Shown here piece after piece: positions 1 to 5,900 of a DNA stretch of 7,335 nt. The notes under the pieces were generated by a model. The model saw nothing but the letters and a program-made list of their open reading frames with translations, did not search any database and was not told the origin of the DNA. The DNA lies in NCBI GenBank assembly GCA_022706625.1, contig JAKJCD010000090.1:1-7335 (forward strand). The letters run 5' to 3'. The stretch comes from Bacillota bacterium (GTDB taxonomy: Bacteria > Bacillota > Clostridia > Peptostreptococcales > Anaerovoracaceae). The position numbers and the translations under genes are program-made. Within the stretch, counting starts at the first letter, position 1, and every line of letters starts with the position of its first letter.

Positions 1-1
1 T

Positions 2-412
2 GGAAGTTTTGATTTTGTAATGGTTAAACACAAAAAATTGTCATACGAGATAGAGGATTTTATAATTTTAGAAATACAATCCGATTCAACTACAGGGACA
101 GGTGCTTTAGTAAAAAATTTAAATGATTTGTATACAAAAGGGGCTAACAATTTGGAAAGCTCTTATCCTTTTGGAATGAACACATACAACACTATTAAGC
201 TGTCCTTTATGCAAATGCTGATAAAAGGAATGGTAGCTGAAAAGTGGGACAAAAATGTCTGTTGGGTAATGCAAGATTTTGTATTTCAAAACATGTTAAA
301 CAGATTTGATATAGCAAATAACGATTTTGATAATGAAAAACATACGCATTATTTTACTTACAATATGCTAAGGAAGCAGGATACCATCTTTTTAACATCA
401 TATTATCCTTGA
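2..412 (+). CDS. Restriction endonuclease, NotI-like (3' end only)
   Basis: This is the C-terminal 136 residues of a gene that begins left of the window; the frame is open to the edge. An ATG at position 20 is probably internal, because the residues before it (GSFDFV) supply the acidic residue that a PD-(D/E)XK nuclease needs. A second motif, LEIQSDSTTGTG, fits the (D/E)XK strand with Gln in place of Lys. It is followed by a conserved-looking stretch (YPFGMNTYNTIKLSFMQML). From memory this pattern resembles NotI-family type II restriction endonucleases, which cut DNA at a rare GC-rich site; I cannot verify it by search. The gene is much more AT-rich than the phage genes and runs convergently towards them. 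A partner methyltransferase, if any, lies outside. The nuclease fold is fairly likely, the NotI family moderately so. Confidence 0.6.
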   Translation, partial: GSFDFVMVKHKKLSYEIEDFIILEIQSDSTTGTGALVKNLNDLYTKGANNLESSYPFGMNTYNTIKLSFMQMLIKGMVAEKWDKNVCWVMQDFVFQNMLNRFDIANNDFDNEKHTHYFTYNMLRKQDTIFLTSYYP

Positions 413-427
413 TTTATTTACGTTTAT

Positions 428-489
428 TTTGCGTCGTTTGCGTTTAAATGCGCCACAAAAACATCAAAAGTGCCACAAAAAGCGCCACA
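428..489. repeat. Short direct repeats in the convergent spacer
   Basis: The spacer between two converging genes holds GCGCCACAAAAA (450-461), GTGCCACAAAAA (470-481) and GCGCCACA (482-489). The first two units are exactly 20 bp apart. Just to the left, TTTGCGT occurs twice (428-434 and 437-443). I see no good hairpin plus U-tract, so this is not an obvious bidirectional terminator. Spaced short repeats of this kind can be binding sites for a recombinase or a regulator, or remnants of an attachment region. No function is established. Confidence 0.45.
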
Positions 490-490
490 C

Positions 491-721
491 TCATTTTAGT
501 GCTTCTTTATAGCATTTGACCTGTGATTCCTTTTGCAGGGCGTAATTTACAATCTCGTTATAATTTTCTGCGTTCACTCTGTCGTTGGAGGGTGTCTGAA
601 GAACCGGCCTTGGCGGGTCAGGGCAATACACATCCGGCTTTACGTAAATCGTTTTACAGCCCATCATTAAAACGATTACTAATATCATCGAAAACCTTGT
701 AATAGTCTTCATTTTGTCCAT
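491..721 (-). CDS. Rz1-like outer-membrane spanin lipoprotein
   Basis: This small protein of 76 aa has a basic N-terminus, a hydrophobic core and a lipobox ending LMMGC (Cys22 from the ATG at 721). It should therefore be exported, lipidated and anchored in the outer membrane. After the cysteine comes a proline-rich stretch (CPDPPRPVLQTP), typical of Rz1 proteins, and then a short helical tail. The gene starts inside the end of the Rz-like gene in another frame, the classic nested spanin arrangement. Its product would bind the inner-membrane spanin through the periplasm and fuse or disrupt the outer membrane in the last step of lysis. The start is uncertain: GTG 724, ATG 721 and ATG 709 are all possible and none has a clear ribosome binding site. 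Translation probably depends on coupling to the upstream gene. Confidence 0.8.
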   Translation of the reverse strand: MDKMKTITRFSMILVIVLMMGCKTIYVKPDVYCPDPPRPVLQTPSNDRVNAENYNEIVNYALQKESQVKCYKEALK

Positions 722-983
722 CACTCTGTAAGTTAAGTGCGTTTATTCGCTTTTTGAGGGTCTCTTTTTCTGCGGTTAATTGATTAACCCTGTCTGTGTG
801 CTTTTTAATTTCCTCTTGATTCTGCTCATAAAGTTCAATTTGTTCAGCCTGACTCTTTAACTTCAACTTGTCGTAACGTATCTTATAGAATACTGCCACG
901 CCCGAACTTACTAAAAATAATAAAATTAAAATTAAAACAAATATATTTTTAACGTTTTTCAGTATGGTTATTATTGTTCCCAT
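654..983 (-). CDS. Rz-like inner-membrane spanin
   Basis: The protein (109 aa) has one N-terminal membrane helix (about residues 14-33, rich in I, L, V and F). A long charged helical region follows (about 34-85, KLKLKSQAEQIELYEQNQEE onward) with coiled-coil character. This is the layout of phage i-spanins, which sit in the inner membrane and reach across the periplasm to the Rz1 partner. The partner gene is nested at its 3' end, which strongly supports the call. The start ATG has a purine-rich AAAGGAAG just upstream. The first 35 bp overlap the holin gene. Sequence similarity to lambda Rz is not obvious, so the call rests on topology and context. Confidence 0.8.
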   Translation of the reverse strand: MGTIITILKNVKNIFVLILILLFLVSSGVAVFYKIRYDKLKLKSQAEQIELYEQNQEEIKKHTDRVNQLTAEKETLKKRINALNLQSDGQNEDYYKVFDDISNRFNDGL

Positions 984-1182
984 TTTCTTCCTTTCCTCTT
1001 AAATCAAGATAAAATTTAAACACGGTTCCCAAAAGTGCCAGCATTGCACATAAAACAGTTGCCAAACCTGTCGATATATTTGGAGGGTCTATCCATGTCC
1101 ACACCGTAAAAACAGTAATATATAAAACTACCCAAAATATTATTGCTCTGCGAAAACGCTTGTTTTTATTTAAGTCAATCAT
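949..1182 (-). CDS. Two-helix holin
   Basis: With the start at ATG 1182 the product is 77 aa. It has a basic N-terminus (LNKNKRFRRA), membrane helix 1 (about residues 13-31), a short turn with DPP, membrane helix 2 (about 41-59) and a charged, Asn-rich tail. That is a class II holin layout with both ends in the cytoplasm. Holins form lesions in the inner membrane and time lysis. I chose this start because its ATG overlaps the TGA of the endolysin gene as ATGA, with GGTGA five bases upstream. A longer frame from 1272 would overlap the endolysin by more than 90 bp and looks unlikely. Neighbours are an endolysin upstream and the spanins downstream. Confidence 0.72.
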   Translation of the reverse strand: MIDLNKNKRFRRAIIFWVVLYITVFTVWTWIDPPNISTGLATVLCAMLALLGTVFKFYLDLRGKEENGNNNNHTEKR

Positions 1183-1511
1183 TTGTTCACCGAAGCGCAT
1201 GTCCAATGCTTTGAGTAACCATTTCTTATTGCCCATCGTAACAACCATAACTGATCGTCCTGGTTCTTCCACTTTAGTTCAGGCTTGCCCGCAAGTTTCT
1301 TAAAATAATTAAAAGTTCGTTTCTGAAACTGTGCAATTCCATACGCCGGATATGGTTTGTCAAGGTCGCCCCAAACATCATGCTTACCGCCGCTTTCACA
1401 CATGACAATCTGTAAAGCCTCTTTTTCTACCGCACCGTATTCACGCACACTTTCCCCGCTGTTATTGACCGTGACTAAAATAATAGCCACTATCAATATG
1501 ATCACTTTCAT
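1179..1511 (-). CDS. Endolysin, lytic-transglycosylase-like
   Basis: This protein of 110 aa has a very hydrophobic N-terminus (residues 2-15, KVIILIVAIILVTV), then a lysozyme-superfamily core. MCESGG places the likely catalytic Glu at residue 39, and AYGIAQF (56-62) matches the second conserved motif of SLT-type transglycosylases. It would cleave the MurNAc-GlcNAc bond of peptidoglycan. The hydrophobic segment could be a Sec signal peptide or a signal-anchor-release domain, either of which allows export without the holin pore. Cys38 and Cys105 could form a disulfide, which would fit a periplasmic enzyme. The gene starts by a TAATG overlap with the 36-aa gene upstream and has no good ribosome binding site of its own, so coupling is likely. 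It ends by ATGA overlap with the holin. Confidence 0.8.
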   Translation of the reverse strand: MKVIILIVAIILVTVNNSGESVREYGAVEKEALQIVMCESGGKHDVWGDLDKPYPAYGIAQFQKRTFNYFKKLAGKPELKWKNQDDQLWLLRWAIRNGYSKHWTCASVNK

Positions 1512-1621
1512 TACAGAATACCGCTTAGCTTCTTAATCTTCTTTTTGTTATTACGATAAACAAAATAGACTATGACCAAAACACCAATCGCTCCGGTAAA
1601 TAAACCAAGTAAAAAACTCAT
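1511..1621 (-). CDS. 36-aa single-helix membrane peptide in the lysis cassette
   Basis: This tiny gene fills the gap between the DUF5675 gene and the endolysin. The peptide begins MSFLLGLFTGAIG. It has one membrane helix (about residues 3-22, with small Gly and Ala residues) and a strongly basic tail (RNNKKKIKKL). The ATG at 1621 is preceded by an excellent AGGAGGAG site at ideal spacing, the best in the cassette. The TAA stop overlaps the endolysin ATG as TAATG. The strong site plus coupling suggests that it also drives translation of the endolysin. It could be a pinholin, an antiholin or another small phage membrane protein. The sequence does not decide which. Confidence 0.7.
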   Translation of the reverse strand: MSFLLGLFTGAIGVLVIVYFVYRNNKKKIKKLSGIL

Positions 1622-1630
1622 TTTCTCCTC

Positions 1631-2062
1631 CTATGTTATTTCGATAAAAACCTTTCCTGTTTCCATGCCTCTTTTTAAGAGGCGAAAAAACGTATTAAAC
1701 ACTTCGCGGCTGTTACCAATAAAATCTTCTGACTTAGTTTTACCCAACAAAATACAACCTTCCGTGTCTTTGTCTGTGTTTCCAGAATGTATTCTTACTC
1801 CTTCAAAATCCGGCACGTTAAGCAGTAATGGAAGTAGGCGCTGAAAACGGTTTGAATAATTGATAATCACTTCATATGTTCCGTAAGGTATTGCCGTATC
1901 GCCGGAAATTTTAAGGGCTGAATACCACGGCGTGATTAATCCCAAAGCCTGCCTCTGCCGGTCTTTATCTTCCAGCGTGTAACAAAAGAACTCGTTGTCA
2001 ATCAGCAGGTCGCCGATTGTGGATATTTCCGTAAATATTTTTCTTTCAACGGTCAGCTTCAT
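1631..2062 (-). CDS. DUF5675 family protein, possible cell-wall role
   Basis: The protein is 143 aa. It shows the features I associate with DUF5675: an N-terminal TIGDLLIDNEFFCYTLED segment, a central GDTAIPYGTYEV motif (about 54-65) and the signature VRIHSGNTDKDTEGCILLG (89-107). The conserved His92 and Cys103 in a beta-rich context recall the His and Cys of YkuD L,D-transpeptidases, but that link is my inference. There is no signal peptide. The family is common in phage genomes next to lysis genes and its biochemical role is not settled. The ATG overlaps the TGA of the upstream gene as ATGA and lacks a strong ribosome binding site, so it is probably translationally coupled. A 9-bp gap separates it from the next gene. 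Confidence 0.75.
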   Translation of the reverse strand: MKLTVERKIFTEISTIGDLLIDNEFFCYTLEDKDRQRQALGLITPWYSALKISGDTAIPYGTYEVIINYSNRFQRLLPLLLNVPDFEGVRIHSGNTDKDTEGCILLGKTKSEDFIGNSREVFNTFFRLLKRGMETGKVFIEIT

Positions 2063-2349
2063 TTTAATGTTTGTTTTTGTTCCAATCGGCTTAATATTTT
2101 TTCCATGCGCTGCTGGAACTGGTCGCTCTTTTCCATATATGTTTTTATGTGTTGGTAATTTGTTTCTAAAACTGTGACGCGGTCACATGTTTGCTCCAGC
2201 TTGATTCGCATTTCCTTTGCGTCTACTTTAGTTTCGCTTATATTCCCGCCAATAAAAAACCCGATTAAAGCGAACACAGCGAGGATTAGAATACCGGACA
2301 GCCATTTCCATGTCGTATAATACCCGTTGTTTTCGTCATTCCCTTTCAT
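2059..2349 (-). CDS. One-pass membrane protein with coiled coil
   Basis: The product is 96 aa. It has a polar N-terminus, one membrane helix (about residues 17-35, ending GFFIGGNIS) and a heptad-like charged C-terminal helix (about 42-94, including RIKLEQTCDRVTVLETNYQH). The topology is likely N-in, with the coiled coil in the periplasm. The start has AGGGGA about 8 bases upstream, and the preceding gene ends 14 bp away. Small proteins of this shape are frequent beside DUF5675 and endolysin genes in phages. A role in lysis control or as a second spanin-like or holin-associated factor is plausible, but nothing in the sequence proves it. Confidence 0.7.
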   Translation of the reverse strand: MKGNDENNGYYTTWKWLSGILILAVFALIGFFIGGNISETKVDAKEMRIKLEQTCDRVTVLETNYQHIKTYMEKSDQFQQRMEKILSRLEQKQTLK

Positions 2350-2363
2350 TGTTTTTTCCCCTT

Positions 2364-2795
2364 CTATGCCCCAATAAATTCCAGAATGATCGTTGTAACG
2401 GCACTGTTAATCTCGTTATTGGTTATTTTGACGGTAATGTTTCCGGTGATAAGTGCCGGTTGAGTGTCTTTCGCTGGGCCTGCGGCAATCCAGGTTTTAT
2501 CACTGGCATCAATGAAATCAACTCCCCTTCTGCCCAGCAGATCAACCCCATATTCATCTTCTATGACCAAATCAGTTGCGTCAGTTGGCGCGGTATCGCC
2601 CGGAATTGCTTTTACAGAATAAAGTTTCAACCCGCGCAGATCGAAATCAGACACGCCGGATAATGTATTCACAACCGTTTCCGGATAAGTTGCTGCTTCT
2701 GCGTCTGCCGTGCATGTTAATTCCACTTTAACTACCGGTGGGCTTCCCTGTCTCACACCCAGCCTTGTCAGTGTTCCGGTTATTGTTCCAGCCAT
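2364..2795 (-). CDS. Putative virion structural protein, beta-rich
   Basis: The protein is 143 aa, with no membrane segment or signal peptide. It begins MAGTITGTLTRLGVR and is rich in Thr, Val, Gly and Asp, with alternating patterns typical of a beta-sandwich. The C-terminal part reads ALITGNITVKITNNEI and ends LEFIGA. I do not recognise a named family. Its position, next to a large ejected-type protein and before the lysis genes, suggests a minor capsid, decoration or tail-associated protein. I chose the ATG at 2795 because AAAGGAG lies 8 bases upstream; a TTG at 2813 in the same frame has no such site. It is preceded by its own promoter and an intrinsic terminator, so it may be expressed differently from its neighbours. 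Confidence 0.6.
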   Translation of the reverse strand: MAGTITGTLTRLGVRQGSPPVVKVELTCTADAEAATYPETVVNTLSGVSDFDLRGLKLYSVKAIPGDTAPTDATDLVIEDEYGVDLLGRRGVDFIDASDKTWIAAGPAKDTQPALITGNITVKITNNEINSAVTTIILEFIGA

Positions 2796-2802
2796 AATAA
2801 TT

Positions 2803-2810
2803 TCTCCTTT
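2803..2810 (-). promoter_or_regulatory. Ribosome binding site of the 143-aa gene
   Basis: AAAGGAG on the minus strand lies about 8 bases before ATG 2795 and decides this start over the in-frame TTG at 2813. It follows the U-tract of the upstream terminator almost directly, so the terminator hairpin could also affect ribosome access. Confidence 0.75.
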
Positions 2811-2811
2811 C

Positions 2812-2851
2812 AAATAAAAAAGCCTCCACTCCTGTTTAGGAATGAAGGCTT
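2812..2851 (-). terminator. Intrinsic terminator
   Basis: Read on the minus strand, AAGCCTTCATTCCT (2851-2838) pairs with AGGAGTGGAGGCTT (2833-2820) across an AAAC loop. This gives 14 pairs, two of them G-U. It is followed by TTTTTATTT-type U-rich sequence. This is a textbook Rho-independent terminator. It would end transcripts from the large gene and from the promoter just upstream of it, yet it lies directly before the ribosome binding site of a same-strand gene. Some read-through or antitermination must therefore serve the downstream operon, unless another promoter exists that I did not find. Confidence 0.88.
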
Positions 2852-2900
2852 GATGTCCCGTTATGAACGGCTATCAGTACCTTTTTATTTCACGCTTCTT
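2812..2900 (-). ncRNA. Candidate small RNA or leader RNA of about 90 nt
   Basis: The promoter at 2907-2935 should start RNA near 2900, and the intrinsic terminator ends it near 2812. The RNA would hold a short A-rich 5' part, a hairpin with stem CCGUU/AACGG and loop CAU (2870-2858), flanked by an outer UGAU/AUCA pairing (2876-2873 with 2854-2851), and then the terminator hairpin. GGU at 2881-2879 can also pair with GCC at 2849-2847, which belongs to the terminator stem, so two folds compete. No open frame with a ribosome binding site is visible in it. It may be a stand-alone phage RNA or a conditional leader of the 143-aa gene. I cannot assign a known class with confidence. Confidence 0.45.
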
Positions 2901-2906
2901 ATAAAA

Positions 2907-2935
2907 ATTATACTGTACTCTTGCTCCTTTGTAAA
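2907..2935 (-). promoter_or_regulatory. Near-consensus sigma70-type promoter
   Basis: On the minus strand, TTTACA (2935-2930) and a perfect TATAAT (2912-2907) are separated by exactly 17 bp. The -35 box begins just after the stop codon of the large gene. Transcription would start near 2900 and run into the hairpin and terminator region before the 143-aa structural gene. The match suggests use by the host housekeeping sigma factor rather than a phage polymerase. Confidence 0.75.
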
Positions 2936-2937
2936 GT

Positions 2938-5900
2938 TTATTGTAGCAATGCCGCCTGTCTAGTCGTCGGTTTTTGCATCCTGATGCTCTGTCTCCGCAA
3001 AGATTCCGATGTAATCAGCGGGACTTGTGCCTCAAGGCCATTATCACGCACTTGGCGGTTATACTCCCGAACATCTTTGACCAATTCTGCATACTTTTTG
3101 CGGTCGCGGCTAGACATGACGCTCCGATATCGCTGGTATAGCTCATTACGCTTTTCGTTATATTTGGCAACCTGCCTTTTAGCTTCCCAGGTTCTTTCGG
3201 AAAGAGTCGCTTGCCGTGACGACCGGAATCCAAGGGTTTTTTCAACTGTTTCCAGCGGCGTCGGCCTCAACTGTCGTCCTGTTTCATCAAATACGGGGTA
3301 GTTTCGCCTTGTTGTAACCCCTTCTTGAGCCTCACGATACGCCCTGATTGGATTAGCAATTCCAGTCGGGAGAAATGCTTCTGCCGCTTTAGAAAACTCT
3401 TTTCGTTGTAGCGCCGCTCCGGCTTCAACCGTTGATTCAATAGCCCCGCCAATAGCCCCTGTAAAATCCATCATGCTCTTGGGAACCCCAACTCCGATAG
3501 ACAAAGAACTGGAAATGTCAACGCCAGCTGCACCTGTTAATCCATGCCGACCAACCTTCTCTGCTCCTGTCCCCAGGTGCTCCCTGATTTGATCCCATAC
3601 CCACTTTTCCGGGTCTTTTTCCCATCCCAGCAGACTTAAAATCGCTCCGAATAAGGCAAAAATAACATCCTTGAACGGAAGTGCCGCGCCTCCGGCAACT
3701 ACTACCGGAGAAAGGAAAGCGAACAATGCACCTTTAATATTGTGCTTTTTCAGGCCAACATCATGTAGCATTTGGAGGTAGTTGTGAGCAAACTTCATAT
3801 AAACATAGAGCATTTGGCCTATTTTGGCAGCCGGATTCGCCCCTTGAGCCCACATTGGAAGTGTTTCACGTCCATAGACGCCATGAGCCTTATCAGAAGC
3901 CTCTTTGGCTAATTCTCTCGCCTCTTCCATTGTCCGTCCCTGCTTGCGAGCTAGACGGTAAGCTGCTAAAATCGTTGTCCCGCGGTTAAATTTTTCGGAT
4001 TGGCCGAATAGATACATCGAACCATCCATCATTGTGGACCAAACCCGTGAATGGGTTTTGGCAATAGTTCCCAGGGCATCTCTTGTGTATTGTGGATCAT
4101 TCCACCCCTTTTGCTCTATCTCTTCCAAAAACGCCTGTTCTTCAGCATTCAGCTTCTTACCGGCCATGTAAGCTCCGTAATCTTTACCGGCAATGCCCAA
4201 TGTCTTTAAGATTCCTATCATTGAGCCTTTACCGTCGAGGGCATATTGGTGAATAGATGTAGGCGCTGTCGTTGCCAGAGCGGTCATGTTGACCACCAGC
4301 GACCGGATATTGAATCCCAAAAACTTGAACGTGGCGATAGACTTTGCCAGGCCAATAACCCTATCGGACGCATCGAGGTTTCTTAACTGCTCCTCTATGT
4401 AATTTGTGGCTACCTTGTAGGCTTCCGGGTCTTTCACTGGGTCGATTCCACCAACTCGTTTTCCCTCAATCACCTCTCCCAGCAACTCTTCCATAGCCAT
4501 GCGAGCCACTCTTGATTTGGCAACTCCGCTCGATAAATTATTAATATAATGCAAATGTCTCTTAATTGGGTCTTCGATATATCCCTTAATTACCGCACCT
4601 TCCCGTCTGTGAATCATAGTTGAACGGAAACCTCTAGCCCGGATTTCATCGGCTACATGGCGGAGAAGCTCTTCATTGAAAAGCACTAACTTGTCAGCCT
4701 GAAGGCTTCCGGTCATCTTAGTAAGAGCTTCGTCAATCAGTTTAGCCGTCGCCACAGACCGGACATCCTGATAAATTGATTCAGGTAGTCTTTCCACGCG
4801 GTCAACAGAATAGACCTTCCAGCCTTCTCTTTCCAGCTTCTTCGCAAGCCTCTGTGCCGAAAGCTCGCTTCCCCTGTGCTCGCGGTAGTATTCCCGGTTT
4901 TGCGGCAAAGGCCCATGTTCTTTATAAGCCTGAACCTTCCAGTCTCCCATTTCTCTCAAGCGTGGAGCATAATACCCTCTCCATTCCTTCATTTCGGCCA
5001 GTGCGTATTTTAGCGTTCTCTGAAGTTCGGCGATATTCGCCTCTTCACCTTTGAAGGCCGCTTCTTCCTTCAGTTTCTCGATAAGCTCATTCATCTGTTT
5101 TATCTGGATTTCAAGTGCTTTATCATAAGATTTACGATAGAGCTTCCACACTCGGATAACATCGTCGGTGCCGCCGTGTTTCCTCATGTAGTTTTCACAG
5201 TCCTTCAGGTTTTGCTCATCAGTCTTATTTTTGTTGCGCTTCCATGAGGTATCAAAGTAGTCAATAAAATCTTGTAATAGCTGATATTCGGGGGACACTT
5301 CTCCGGTAATTCGCTTGGCACGGGATAACCCTTTATTTTTTAACGCCAGGCCAGCTTCAGTAACGGTTTTTTCGGTGGCATTAATATCATCAACCGCATT
5401 CAGGTCATTAAATGTTTCATGGCGCAACTCATTTCGGTCGCGGATGAACAGCCGGACAATATTATTGATTTGGGGGTGATCGAACCATTCAGGAGATTTC
5501 AACATGGTCTCCAGCCAGGTCATAGACTTTGGATGGAGTTTATTCAAAATGGTCTGAGTAATAGCGTCTGCTTCGTCTTTAAGGTACAAATTGAGAACTT
5601 TCGGGTCGCTGCTTACGGGCGGGTTCTGTGGTGTGCGAATAGAATACTGCCCCCCAACCTCCGGGGGGAGGGATGGGTTAGGGTTTCTTATAAATGCTTT
5701 CTCATTTAAAATTACGGTTCCGACATTACCTTGTTTCTCAAAGTGTACGGCATCAAATCCGGCCGATTCGGCGGCATCAGTTGCCCGCTGTAAACCTTCG
5801 GGGTATGATTCGCTTTTTTTGAGATTGCCCAAAACCCTATCTTTACCGAATATCTTTTTAAATTCAGGCGATCCCTCATAAAGTATTTTTGCTTCAGGCT

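Noticed and set aside
450..489. CRISPR-like array
   Set aside because: The units are only 8-12 bp, the spacing is 20 then 12 bp, and there are no spacers or cas genes.
413..490. Bidirectional terminator between the convergent genes
   Set aside because: I found no stable stem followed by a T-run on either strand; the repeats are direct, not inverted.
949..1272. Longer 107-aa version of the holin
   Set aside because: It would overlap the endolysin by more than 90 bp. The ATGA junction at 1179-1182 with GGTGA upstream is a better start.
1572..1844. Plus-strand 90-aa open frame
   Set aside because: It is antisense to the DUF5675 gene and the 36-aa gene, which have family motifs or a strong ribosome site. 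It has none of its own.
2364..2813. TTG start at 2813 for the structural protein
   Set aside because: There is no ribosome binding site before it, and it overlaps the terminator U-tract. ATG 2795 has AAAGGAG at good spacing.
3015..3452. Two short minus-strand frames inside the large gene
   Set aside because: They are out-of-frame shadows of the large gene C-terminus, with no ribosome site or recognisable motif.
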